Below are positions 30,089-37,341 of a stretch of 44,022 nt of DNA, piece after piece (position 1 is the stretch's first letter; each line of letters begins with the position of its first letter). The stretch covers positions 1 to 44,022 of IMG/VR virus record IMGVR_UViG_3300031812_000006. One strand, given 5' to 3'. The notes beneath the pieces were generated by a model. The model was not told the origin of the DNA. It ran no database searches and worked only from the letters and a program-made list of their open reading frames with translations. A program made the translations under genes and the position numbers. Source of the stretch: a virus.

Positions 30089-31008
30089 CTCTTCAAAATC
30101 TCCATGATTTCGGCGAGAGTGCTGTCAAGCGGCTCTCGCTTGTCTGCCTTGCGATCAATGTCGGCTCCGGGCTGCTCCGGAGTGACTTCCTTGGCCTCTG
30201 TGATCTGCGCCTGTTCCAGCGCAGGGAAGGTTACGAGGCTCACCTCCCATAACTTGATCTCCGACAATCGCCTGATGACTGTGTCACCTGGACCAGTGTC
30301 ATAGGTGAACTTCATCGGCTGAAACCCGATGGAGAGACCCTTGAGAACGCCCAGTCTGGCCTTGCGGAGGGCCTTCTGCGCCGTTGGATCCTCTAGATCG
30401 AGTGTGATCCGCGCAATCAGTCGCTTGCCTGTGTCCTCGAGTTTCGCTACCCCGATAGGCTCGCGAGGGTCGTGTTGCCACAGGACGGGGATCTCCGGAT
30501 TTTCGGCGATCGTCTTCTTGAAGGCGCCCTTCTCGATCACGTCGCCGAAGGAGTCCATAGATCCATAGACGGATGCCACTCCCACCAGGTTCGCCCCACC
30601 CTCGATTTCCAGAGCTACGGGAAACGCCTTGGTCTCGAATAACTTGTCGCCTGACTTGAGCGGCGGCGGGTCCAGGTCGGCGTCCTCGTAGTGCACAGCC
30701 AAGTGTGCATAGACCGCCCTGCGGTCGTCTTCCGGGATGTCGACGCCGCCACGGGCACCGTTCAGAGCGGCGATGGCAGAGGCAACCGCCTTGATGTTGG
30801 CCGCGCCCACACTTCCGTCTTCCGAAACGTTGTGATGCGGCAGCTTGTAAGAAGACATCGCGTCAGGGTCTCCGTTCTCGTCGACCCAGGCATGCATTGC
30901 CCTTAGTTTCGAAGCCCCTGGCGAATCCCCTAGCCGGCGCAGGTTGGCGCGAGCGTCCCAGGACCCTTCCTTGTCGATCGGGGTGTGGTGAATCTTGATT
31001 GCCGCCAT
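30076..31008 (-). CDS. HK97-family prohead protease with an N-terminal extension
   Basis: 310 residues. The protease domain runs from about residue 125 to 265: LVGVASVYGSMDSFGDVIEKGAF, the His in PVLWQHDPREPIG, the Ser in GVLKGLSIGFQPM, and LWEVSLVTFPA. These are the conserved motifs of the family S78 protease. The first 110 residues (AAIKIHHTPIDKEGSWDA, then DMSSYKLPHHNV-type text, and RAVYAHLAVHYED) form an extra domain seen in front of protease domains in some phages, of unknown use. The enzyme trims the capsid delta domain. The gene lies between portal and capsid genes with gaps of a few bases. Confidence 0.88.
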   Translation of the reverse strand: MAAIKIHHTPIDKEGSWDARANLRRLGDSPGASKLRAMHAWVDENGDPDAMSSYKLPHHNVSEDGSVGAANIKAVASAIAALNGARGGVDIPEDDRRAVYAHLAVHYEDADLDPPPLKSGDKLFETKAFPVALEIEGGANLVGVASVYGSMDSFGDVIEKGAFKKTIAENPEIPVLWQHDPREPIGVAKLEDTGKRLIARITLDLEDPTAQKALRKARLGVLKGLSIGFQPMKFTYDTGPGDTVIRRLSEIKLWEVSLVTFPALEQAQITEAKEVTPEQPGADIDRKADKREPLDSTLAEIMEILKRWTN

Positions 31009-31012
31009 CGCC

Positions 31013-32230
31013 TTAGATAGGCATCAGGTTTGCCTGGACCCTGTGGCCATCCCCTCCAGGAATCGGGTTGAGATCCTCGAGGTCTCGGACCTCGTTAATC
31101 GAGTATACACCATTCTGCAAGCCAGACGAGTAACCCTTGAAGCGCGACTCGAAATCGCCGCGCAACAGACCGCCGACGTTGTGCTTTGCGAAGAATCGCC
31201 GCTTCTCGATGTCCGACAAGAGTTGTCGGTTGATTGCCTTCTCCCACCTTACGATCCACGCCATCAGCGTGTGTTGAACGAACTCGATCGCGAGATGCTC
31301 GATGTTAGAGAACGTCGCGCGCGAGAGGTCCCCTACGAGGTGAGGCGACACCCTGAACCAGCGGCAGATCTCCGGCACCGAGAACTGCCTGGAAGATAGA
31401 AACTGCGCATCCTCCAGAGACATACCGATCTCCTTGTATTCGATGTCGCCCTCGAGGACGATCGCCCTGTGCGGATTCGTGGAATCAGCGTAAGCCGCCT
31501 CCCACTTCTCCCGGAATTGCTGGTACTCCTGGTCGTTCTTGAACCTCGTGCCCTTCGTGAGCACGTAGGGCTTCCGCCCGCCCGAGGCGAAGAAGCGAGC
31601 TGCGTACTCCTCCTGGATCTGCGCGAGAGCAATTGTGTGTCTCGCCATCGAGACCACCGAGTATCCAATCACGCCGTCCATGCCGAGGCCGGCAAGGTGG
31701 AAGATCTCTCGCTGCGGATACACCGTCTCCTGCCCATTCTGGTCCCGGACGATGTACTGCAGGGCACCCGTGTCGTCTCTCTTGATCTGTACCTGAGTAG
31801 GCAACAGTGGCCAGATCGCAATCACTTCGCCCGTTCCACTTCGCCTTACGATCCGAGCAAAGGCATTGCCCCATAGCAGGCAGTGGGAAGTCAGGGTTTC
31901 TCGGAACTGGAAGTCACTCATCTCGGGATTCGGCTCATCGTGCAGAAGCCGCTGTAGCGGGTGCGATTGAGCGACGAACTTCCCTTTTGGCGTCTGCTCG
32001 ATGAGGTTGAGCGGCAGAGACGCGAGCGTCTCAGAGATTACCCTGACGCAAGCCCATACGGTGGAATTGTTCAGGGCGGTCGCCTCGGTTACGATGCGGC
32101 CTGTGTACGTCTGCTGCCCACCGAGCGCTGCGATGAGGCGCGGGTATTTCCGATAGAACAGGTATTCCGTTATGGTTGAGAATGCTGCCGTCAGCGGATC
32201 GACCAGCGCCTTACGCAGGAACCCAGGCAT
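31013..32230 (-). CDS. HK97-family portal protein
   Basis: 405 residues. It shows the family text: ATALNNSTVWACVRVISETLAS, then RLLHDEPNPEMSDFQFRETL, LLWGNAFARIVR, EEYAARFFASGG, and a C-terminal FSRATFSNIEHLAIEFVQ-like segment (LSRATFSNIEHLAIEF). The protein forms the dodecameric ring through which DNA enters the head. It lies between the large terminase and the protease, in standard order. Length and motifs are normal. Confidence 0.93.
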   Translation of the reverse strand: MPGFLRKALVDPLTAAFSTITEYLFYRKYPRLIAALGGQQTYTGRIVTEATALNNSTVWACVRVISETLASLPLNLIEQTPKGKFVAQSHPLQRLLHDEPNPEMSDFQFRETLTSHCLLWGNAFARIVRRSGTGEVIAIWPLLPTQVQIKRDDTGALQYIVRDQNGQETVYPQREIFHLAGLGMDGVIGYSVVSMARHTIALAQIQEEYAARFFASGGRKPYVLTKGTRFKNDQEYQQFREKWEAAYADSTNPHRAIVLEGDIEYKEIGMSLEDAQFLSSRQFSVPEICRWFRVSPHLVGDLSRATFSNIEHLAIEFVQHTLMAWIVRWEKAINRQLLSDIEKRRFFAKHNVGGLLRGDFESRFKGYSSGLQNGVYSINEVRDLEDLNPIPGGDGHRVQANLMPI

Positions 32231-32243
32231 AACCCCACAGCGA

Positions 32244-33830
32244 TTATATCACCTTGACGTCCACAGACTTATCCTCGTGCAGCATGGCGCGCGCAAGCGC
32301 ATCAATCAGTGCAGAGATTCCGTCGATTCTCGACGAGTCGCGCTCCCTGTCCGGCTTGCTCGGCCTGATCAGGTCATTTCCATCGCTCTTGATTGACAAG
32401 CATGAGGCGTTCCACCTAAGAACCGGGTGGTCGCGATGATCAAGCCGCCTTGTCGCAACGAGGTGCAGGAGCTTCTTGGTGGCCTCTGAAACGCCAGAAT
32501 ACGTCTGCCGGATCTCGACGCATTTGATGCCGGCGTCTTGGAGCATCAGGCTGATTTCGCGTGAGTTGTAGGGGTCAAAGCAGACCTCGCGAAGGTCGAA
32601 GTGCTCAGCCGCCCACTCGATTCTCTGCCTGATGAGGCGAGGATCAATGGCCGATCCTGGACATGTTTCAAGGAATCCCTCATGTGCCCAGGCGGAATAC
32701 GGCACCCCGTCTCGAAGCTCGCGCTTCCTGACAGCATCTTCGGGCAGCCAGAAGAACGGTACGACCTCATATTTGTCCTCGTGGAGAAATAGCAGGACAA
32801 CAGCGGTTAGGTCGGTGCTTAAAGAGATGTCCACCCCGATGTACAGAGGCACTGACCTGAGCCGCTCCATGTCGCGCTCACTCACTGGCCACCTGGGAGG
32901 CTTCAGTCCGCTGGCGCACTCGTCCCAAATCTTCATGTCGATCGCACGCTCGTCCCTCTGATCCCAGATGTTGAGGTAATACCTCCGGAATGCACGCTGG
33001 TCTTCTGGGTTGGACTGGGCTGCTAAGTATGCAGTGCGGATCTTATCGATTGGCAGAAACCCTCCGTTCTCGATGAGCGAGGGATTCGCCTTGATCCACG
33101 TCCGCTCATCTTCCCAGTCGTCGCCGGCCTCGGCACCATACCGTCGCCCGTAGAAGTGCGGGTCTGAGATGACCCCCTGGGCAACCTTCAGTGTCTTCTC
33201 GTGATAGCGCCACGCGAGCGGCGAATCGTCCATCGTGCCTGCTGTTGTGAGCGCAATGATGAGAGAATGCTGCCTCGCGATACCTCCGAGCGCAAGCACG
33301 TCCCAGTTCTCGAGGTGCTTGCGCGTGTGCCAGCGGTGTATCTCGTCCGCAATCACGCAAGCGGGGTTTACCCCATCAGTCAGGTCACCATCTGCTGCGA
33401 TCGCGGCGATGAACGAATCCGGATCGTCACGCCTCAAGATCCTGTGTGTACTACGCAAGATCCTGAGCATAGACCTTAACTCTGCGGACTGCTCGACCAT
33501 TTTGCATGCAGCCCGAAACACGTTCGCGGTCTGGCGAAGGCCAGACGCTGCCAAATATACCTGGCAGCCAGGATGTCGCGCCGTAACAAGGACATACAAC
33601 GCAACGCCAGCAGCCCACTCGGTTTTCCCGGTCTTTTTCGGGATCTCGATGTATGCCTGCCGAACCAGGGGGCGTCCTGCCGCGTCAACCCGGCCGAAGA
33701 TCTCGCGGAGCGCTTCACGTTGCCATGGAACAAGACCGAAAGGTTTGCCGTACCAGACGTCCGAGGTGTGCCTCAGAAGGCGCTTGAAAAACCGCTCAGC
33801 AAGGCGAGCCCGATGTTCATCGATGCGCAC
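32244..33830 (-). CDS. terL: Terminase large subunit
   Basis: 528 residues. The ATPase domain has the Walker A-like PKKTGKTEW at 64-72 and Walker B with acidic pair in CVIADEIHRW near 160. The C-terminal nuclease domain shows YIGVDISLSTDLTAVVLLF and CFDPYNSREISLMLQ with the metal-binding Asp residues. This is the Terminase_1 (HK97/P27-linked) type motor that cuts and packs DNA. It follows the small subunit by 2 bases. The full length fits the family. Confidence 0.93.
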   Translation of the reverse strand: MRIDEHRARLAERFFKRLLRHTSDVWYGKPFGLVPWQREALREIFGRVDAAGRPLVRQAYIEIPKKTGKTEWAAGVALYVLVTARHPGCQVYLAASGLRQTANVFRAACKMVEQSAELRSMLRILRSTHRILRRDDPDSFIAAIAADGDLTDGVNPACVIADEIHRWHTRKHLENWDVLALGGIARQHSLIIALTTAGTMDDSPLAWRYHEKTLKVAQGVISDPHFYGRRYGAEAGDDWEDERTWIKANPSLIENGGFLPIDKIRTAYLAAQSNPEDQRAFRRYYLNIWDQRDERAIDMKIWDECASGLKPPRWPVSERDMERLRSVPLYIGVDISLSTDLTAVVLLFLHEDKYEVVPFFWLPEDAVRKRELRDGVPYSAWAHEGFLETCPGSAIDPRLIRQRIEWAAEHFDLREVCFDPYNSREISLMLQDAGIKCVEIRQTYSGVSEATKKLLHLVATRRLDHRDHPVLRWNASCLSIKSDGNDLIRPSKPDRERDSSRIDGISALIDALARAMLHEDKSVDVKVI

Positions 33831-33832
33831 AT

Positions 33833-34324
33833 CTATTGCACCATCACCGCCTCGTCGTCGTCGTCAGCGGCCAGGATGCTCATGATGTGTTCTGCTGGCG
33901 TGGTCTGCTCCGCTACCACCTTGGTGCGATAAGCAGGCGTCATCCCGAAGTCACGGATCACCTTGATGTAGCGCTCGAATGCTTCTTTTGCTAGGCGAAT
34001 CAGAGGGTTAAGCCGCCATCGCTCGCCCTCCTTGATCAGCGCCTTGTTGCGGCACATGGTGGTATACCTTACCCATGCCGCATAGTCGACGCAGGCCATC
34101 TCGAGCGCTTGCAGGTCCGCTTCGGTTAGGACGCGCATCCTGGCCAGTACCGTTGCGTGCGACATCCACGCCTCGCGTTCGTCGGGCGCGAACCATGCCG
34201 GGCACCGGCCGCGCGCCTGCGCGGGCGATAGCGGCGCTGGTTTCGGCTCACCATGAGGTAAGCGCCGCTTCCCGGGATTGCCCTCGGCGATCTTGATCGC
34301 CGTAGGTTTAGGCGTCCGCGACAA
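33833..34324 (-). CDS. terS: Terminase small subunit, P27 family
   Basis: 163 residues. MSRTPKPTAIKIAEGNPGKR is the hallmark start of P27-family small terminases, followed by CPAWFAPDEREAWMSHATVL and a helix with LTEADLQALEMACVDYA. The protein recognises the packaging site and recruits the large subunit. It overlaps the HNH gene by 17 bases and precedes terL by 2. The combination HNH, P27 TerS and TerL is typical of cos-type phages, so a cos site may lie in the gap to the right. Confidence 0.92.
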   Translation of the reverse strand: MSRTPKPTAIKIAEGNPGKRRLPHGEPKPAPLSPAQARGRCPAWFAPDEREAWMSHATVLARMRVLTEADLQALEMACVDYAAWVRYTTMCRNKALIKEGERWRLNPLIRLAKEAFERYIKVIRDFGMTPAYRTKVVAEQTTPAEHIMSILAADDDDEAVMVQ

Positions 34325-34652
34325 TGCCAGCCTCCATCATTGTCTTGCGTGAGTGACACGACTTACACAGCGCCTGGAGATTCGCCTCATCCCAAAACAG
34401 GTCTGGGTCGCCTCGGTGCGGAATGATGTGGTCGACCTCCGACGCAGCGACCAGCCGCGAGCCGTGACGCCCGAACGGATCCGCACAGAGCGGGTGCCGC
34501 GCCAGAAAGTCCGCACGCGTGCGGCGCCACCGCGATCCGTATCCACGCCGGCTGGCACTCGGGCGCTCGTCGGCGCGGTGGATACTGCATCGACCATTAG
34601 CCGATAATCGCCAGCATCCGGGGATGGTGCACGGTCGCAACGGTCGGTGCAT
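34308..34652 (-). CDS. HNH endonuclease of the packaging module
   Basis: 114 residues. Zinc-type cysteines (CTIPGCW, and LCADPFGRHG) frame the core VDHIIPHRGDPDLFWDEANL followed by QALCKSCHSRKTMME. The HNH His and Asn plus CxxCH are intact. Such nucleases sit beside terminase genes and are needed for specific cutting at cos in several phages. The ATG at 34652 overlaps a perfect palindrome (34651-34665), which may control this first gene of the late operon. A second possible start at 34660 lies in another frame. Confidence 0.9.
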   Translation of the reverse strand: MHRPLRPCTIPGCWRLSANGRCSIHRADERPSASRRGYGSRWRRTRADFLARHPLCADPFGRHGSRLVAASEVDHIIPHRGDPDLFWDEANLQALCKSCHSRKTMMEAGIVADA

Positions 34653-34665
34653 ACGATCATCGTAT
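34651..34665. promoter_or_regulatory. Palindrome over the first late-gene start codon
   Basis: ATACGAT-C-ATCGTAT, a perfect 7-bp inverted repeat with a 1-base centre, covers the HNH start codon. Its core CGATCATCG is also the core of the long hairpin at 24771-24793. It may be an operator or a cos/terminase-related site. Confidence 0.4.
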
Positions 34666-34864
34666 CATGCCGCAGCCCTTGACGTTACGGCCGCCCCCCT
34701 CTAACATGGTGGCATGCGACCGGTCCTCGAGCAAATCGCGAAGCACGTCTCTCGACGGCGCCACCATCCGGTGTAGTGCAGGTGCAGGTGGTGTTGTGCC
34801 GACCGGGTGCGCTTCAAACGTTACCTCCGTTCTAGAGCGGCCCGCTGATCCAACGTAGGGCGAT
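34653..34864. other. Intergenic region between late phage operon and plus-strand cassette
   Basis: About 210 bases without a well-supported gene. On the plus strand TTGACG (34679-34684), 17 bases and TAACAT (34702-34707) form a fair promoter pointing into the cassette. A minus-strand frame 34657-34890 (77 residues, ending DRSHATMLEGGGRNVKGCGM with a 2-base tail to the HNH gene) reads plausibly but has no good start. A cos site would be expected here but cannot be identified by eye. Confidence 0.45.
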
Positions 34865-34930
34865 AAATCAGGCGATTTTCGGCTGGACATTTCGACGCGG
34901 CTGCTCGATGATGAAGGTGTAGCGCGAAAG
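34865..34930 (+). repeat. 66-base direct repeat, copy 1 (leader of the small-gene cassette)
   Basis: It differs from copy 2 (37006-37071) at a single base, CTGCTCG against CCGCTCG. It ends 20 bases before the ATG of the 263-residue gene. Only this copy runs into AGCGC-GAAA-GCGCT (34921-34934), a perfect 5-bp stem with a GNRA-type loop, just before the ribosome site AAGGAG. Confidence 0.9.
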
Positions 34931-34950
34931 CGCTAAAAGGAGCAAATGAG

Positions 34951-35742
34951 ATGAACCGATATCTGGATGAAATGATCAGAGCTGCATTCAGAGCTCAGGA
35001 CCAAGCCGCGGCTCCTGAGCTCGCGCGGCGGATGTTTCTCCGCCGCTTCCCGCTGCCGAGTGACTCAGATGTCACAGCCCTTTACCATGAGTCTCTGGCC
35101 GAGGCCTGCCAGGCGATCTCTAATGAGATCGCCGACGCCCAGACCGACGCGGATCTCGACATTGCCCTCCGCCGCAAGGCGGAGGCTCTGGAATTCTTGA
35201 TCGAGTACCGCCCCTACTCGCCCCGCCGTGCACACCGCCGCCCGGATCACTACTGGGCGGCCTTTGACGCTTGGACCGCGGCGGTCCAAGCTGCGCTCAC
35301 GGGGTTCCCAAAGAACCTCGTCCCCGAGAGCATCAGGCGCGACCTGGCGTTCTATCGAGGTTGGGCTTCAACCGCCCGGCTCGATGCCGGGTACGGGTGG
35401 GTGGCGGAGAAGCTCGCTTTCTCGGCCCTTTGGGCCCTGCGGTGCGAAGGGGCCCTCTTTAAAACCTTCACCTGGAAGCGGCTCAGCCCCGTCGGCGTGG
35501 CGGCGTACGCGGTCCCTGGCCGCATACTCCTCGTGCATTACCGCGATGCCGCCTTGTTGCGGGGCGAGGTCACCCGCGGCGCGTTGTACGTCCGCGGCGA
35601 ATCGGATGTCCGCCTGCTCGACGGGGCTGGGGCGGAGGAGGAGCTGGCGAGCCTGAACCGGGAGGCGCGGGCCCTCCCGGTGGACGCCCCGCCGCCTCCG
35701 CCCTGCCCCACTGTCGCCACTTTCGAGAAGGAGGCACAATAA
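34951..35742 (+). CDS. Hypothetical protein, 263 residues, first gene of the cassette
   Basis: I do not recognise it. The N-terminal half is helical and charged (MNRYLDEMIRAAFRAQDQAA, then CQAISNEIADAQTDADLDIA), and the middle is rich in Trp and Tyr (HYWAAFDAWTAAVQAAL, YGWVAEKLAFSALWALRCEG). The C-terminus is beta-like and then proline-rich. No signal peptide is present. It is preceded by the 66-base leader repeat, and its TAA overlaps the ATG of the next gene as TAATG. It might be a mobile-element accessory protein. GC content is higher than in the phage genes. Confidence 0.65.
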   Translation: MNRYLDEMIRAAFRAQDQAAAPELARRMFLRRFPLPSDSDVTALYHESLAEACQAISNEIADAQTDADLDIALRRKAEALEFLIEYRPYSPRRAHRRPDHYWAAFDAWTAAVQAALTGFPKNLVPESIRRDLAFYRGWASTARLDAGYGWVAEKLAFSALWALRCEGALFKTFTWKRLSPVGVAAYAVPGRILLVHYRDAALLRGEVTRGALYVRGESDVRLLDGAGAEEELASLNREARALPVDAPPPPPCPTVATFEKEAQ

Positions 35743-35981
35743 TGCAGCAAGATTCGTGGATTTCCGTTCGGGCCACGGCCCCGGACGGCAGCATCTTGTA
35801 CGACGCTGCCGTCTTTTGGGACGGCTCTCTATCTGACGCCATCGGCAAGCCGCTCGTGCCCGGGGACGAGCATTACCCCATTATGCCCAGCGGCGACGCG
35901 CTAAATCTTGCCGTATGGCGAGCACACTGGTGGGCCGCCCGCGTGCCGGGCGCCGTCGTCGACGTCCGGCACTTTGAGTAG
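35742..35981 (+). CDS. Hypothetical protein, 79 residues
   Basis: A small acidic protein rich in Trp and Asp (DSWISVRATAPDGSILYDAAV, then NLAVWRAHWWAARVPGAVV). I do not recognise it. It is coupled to the gene before it by a TAATG overlap, and AGGAGG follows its stop to serve the next gene. The compact beta-type sequence suggests a small folded domain. Confidence 0.55.
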   Translation: MQQDSWISVRATAPDGSILYDAAVFWDGSLSDAIGKPLVPGDEHYPIMPSGDALNLAVWRAHWWAARVPGAVVDVRHFE

Positions 35982-36005
35982 CACTCTTCCCCAATAGGAG
36001 GTCAC

Positions 36006-36185
36006 ATGGAAAACAAAGATCTGAAGAGTCTCCTGTGGGAGCTCGCGCGGCACTACTCGCAAGCGGGTGATCCGAAGCGAGTATCCGTTGATCTGGCTAT
36101 CTTGAAGCGAATCGAAGACCTGGAGCGCCAGCTGGCCATCCTGCAAGGAGGTCGCCAGTGGCAATTATCAATCGGAGGCAAGTAA
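36006..36185 (+). CDS. Short coiled-coil protein, 59 residues
   Basis: The product reads MENKDLKSLLWELARHYSQA and then KRIEDLERQLAILQGG, a helix with leucines at heptad spacing, so it probably forms a dimeric coiled coil. An AGGAGG site lies 6 bases before the ATG. Its TAA overlaps the next ATG (TAATG), and AAGGAGG inside its 3' end serves as ribosome site for that gene. Function unknown. Confidence 0.6.
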   Translation: MENKDLKSLLWELARHYSQAGDPKRVSVDLAILKRIEDLERQLAILQGGRQWQLSIGGK

Positions 36186-36421
36186 TGAAGAAGCGTGACA
36201 TCGTAATCGGCGGCGTCTATGTCGCCAAGGTGAGCGGCCAGCTCACTCGCGTCCGCATCAACCAGGAATCCCGCTACGGCGGCTGGGAGGGCACCAACCT
36301 CGCCACCGGCCGGCCGGTGCACATCCGCAGCGCCGCCCGGCTGCGCTGGGAGGTGCTGCCCGCGAAGAGGCAGACTGACCACGCCGTATCCGGTGAGAGC
36401 GAATACAAAGGAGCAGCATGA
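36185..36421 (+). CDS. Small beta-barrel-like protein, 78 residues
   Basis: [20 protein letters not shown] is followed by [20 protein letters not shown] and [13 protein letters not shown]. The alternating strands and GGVY-AKVSG look like a small SH3- or KOW-like barrel. Proteins with the text (T/V)RI-xES-YGGW-xTNLxTGRxVxIxSAxRLR accompany DUF3489 genes in mobile DNA of soil bacteria. The role is unknown, and nucleic-acid binding is a guess. The start is tied to the previous stop, and its stop overlaps the DUF3489 gene as ATGA. Confidence 0.65.
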   Translation: MKKRDIVIGGVYVAKVSGQLTRVRINQESRYGGWEGTNLATGRPVHIRSAARLRWEVLPAKRQTDHAVSGESEYKGAA

Positions 36422-36969
36422 CACACTACGCATTGGTCGACGACAACATCACGGCGTGCGACACACTGGACGAGGCGCGTCGCATCGTCGAATCTGAACC
36501 GCAGGCCACTTTCACGGCCGTCTTCAGCTCGCTGGAGGGGTTCGCGCGCTTGCCTCTCCAGATGTCCCAATTGGTCTCCATCTGGAACGCGATGGCCGGC
36601 GCTGTTCCCTTCGACGACCTGAAGCCGGTCAAGAAGTTCAAGACCCGGGAGGTTGCTTTCAAGCAGATCTGGGACGCCATCCAGCGGCTCGTCCCGGTCC
36701 CCATCGAGGAGCCGCAGGCTGTGGACACCGCACCGGTGCCGGGCGAGGCGCACGAGGCCCGCCAGGGCTCGAAGAAGGCGAAGATTCTCGAGCTCCTGCG
36801 GCAGCCTGGCGGCGCCACGATCAACGACTTGGTAGCCGCCACCGGCTGGCAGCCCCACAGCGTGCGCGGCTTCCTCAGCGGCACGCTCCATAAGAAGATG
36901 GGCCACCAGGTCGTGCGCATCAAGCGCGAGGACGGCAGCTCCGCCTACATGCTCGGGGGCGCGGCATGA
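36418..36969 (+). CDS. DUF3489-domain protein
   Basis: 183 residues. The C-terminal 70 residues carry the DUF3489 pattern: [21 protein letters not shown], then [19 protein letters not shown] and [21 protein letters not shown], which reads as a winged-helix DNA-binding fold. The N-terminal part has [21 protein letters not shown], commonly found with this domain. It may be the regulator of the cassette. It is the last of five overlapping genes and lies 36 bases before the second 66-base repeat. Confidence 0.8.
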   Translation: MTHYALVDDNITACDTLDEARRIVESEPQATFTAVFSSLEGFARLPLQMSQLVSIWNAMAGAVPFDDLKPVKKFKTREVAFKQIWDAIQRLVPVPIEEPQAVDTAPVPGEAHEARQGSKKAKILELLRQPGGATINDLVAATGWQPHSVRGFLSGTLHKKMGHQVVRIKREDGSSAYMLGGAA

Positions 36970-37005
36970 TGGCCGCGCCTTCTACCTCAATGGGCGGTGA
37001 GGTAA

Positions 37006-37071
37006 AAATCAGGCGATTTTCGGCTGGACATTTCGACGCGGCCGCTCGATGATGAAGGTGTAGCGCGAAAG
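37006..37071 (+). repeat. 66-base direct repeat, copy 2 (leader of the methylase-helicase operon)
   Basis: Copy 1 is at 34865-34930, offset 2,141 bases, with 65 of 66 bases identical. It ends at the GGAGG ribosome site, 9 bases before the ATG at 37081. The gap 36970-37080 contains no other feature. The two copies give two neighbouring operons the same 5' leader. Confidence 0.9.
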
Positions 37072-37080
37072 GAGGTCAGA

Positions 37081-37341
37081 ATGAGAGAAAGCAAATACAT
37101 TGAAAGCTACCTAGACTATACGGCCAAGAGGCCGATAACGCCAGGTACCTATCTGGCGTACATGCTGCGTGGAACGGCCAAGGATTACAGTAGCCGCTAT
37201 TTGAGAGCGCTTGAAAGAGCGCTTGAGCGGCGGAAGGAGGCGGGGACGGTTGTAACCGTCCGGTCGGTCGGCGGACGCATCGCCTACATCCGCCGAACCG
37301 ACATGCGCAGGGAGGCGAACCTGTGCCCGACCGCCGATTGA
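37081..37341 (+). CDS. Small basic protein upstream of the DUF1156 methylase, 86 residues
   Basis: The product MRESKYIESYLDYTAKRPIT continues as a helix-rich basic segment (KDYSSRYLRALERALERRKEA) and a beta part (TVVTVRSVGGRIAYIRR). I do not recognise it. A strong GGAGG site at the end of the 66-base repeat precedes the ATG. It overlaps the methylase start by 19 bases, so it is co-translated with the defence-type pair and may be an accessory or regulatory subunit of it. Confidence 0.65.
   Translation: MRESKYIESYLDYTAKRPITPGTYLAYMLRGTAKDYSSRYLRALERALERRKEAGTVVTVRSVGGRIAYIRRTDMRREANLCPTAD

Larger units (their letters stand above)
440..34652 (-). mobile_element. Siphovirus-like phage genome (HK97-type head), probable prophage or remnant
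   Basis: A complete and ordered set of phage modules lies on the minus strand: terminase, portal, protease, capsid, connectors, tail, replication, recombination and lysis-like genes. A long tape measure protein plus a tail terminator and major tail protein indicate a non-contractile long tail. No integrase, transposase, excisionase or immunity repressor is visible. The left limit is put at the end of the truncated methylase. The section 440-2600 may be a separate insertion, because its ParB-methylase gene runs the opposite way and the next gene is cut off. The right limit is put at the HNH gene, since the plus-strand genes beyond it belong to another cassette. Exact ends cannot be set from this sequence. 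Confidence 0.85.

Noticed and set aside
34657-34890. A 77-residue minus-strand gene before the HNH gene
   Set aside because: It starts inside the 66-base repeat, has no ribosome site, and its frame crosses the plus-strand promoter-like site. It is plausible but too weak to list as a gene.
34865-37071. The 66-base repeats as attL and attR of the phage
   Set aside because: They flank only a 2.1-kb cassette outside the phage and lie directly before gene starts. No recombinase is in between, and no copy exists at the phage left end.
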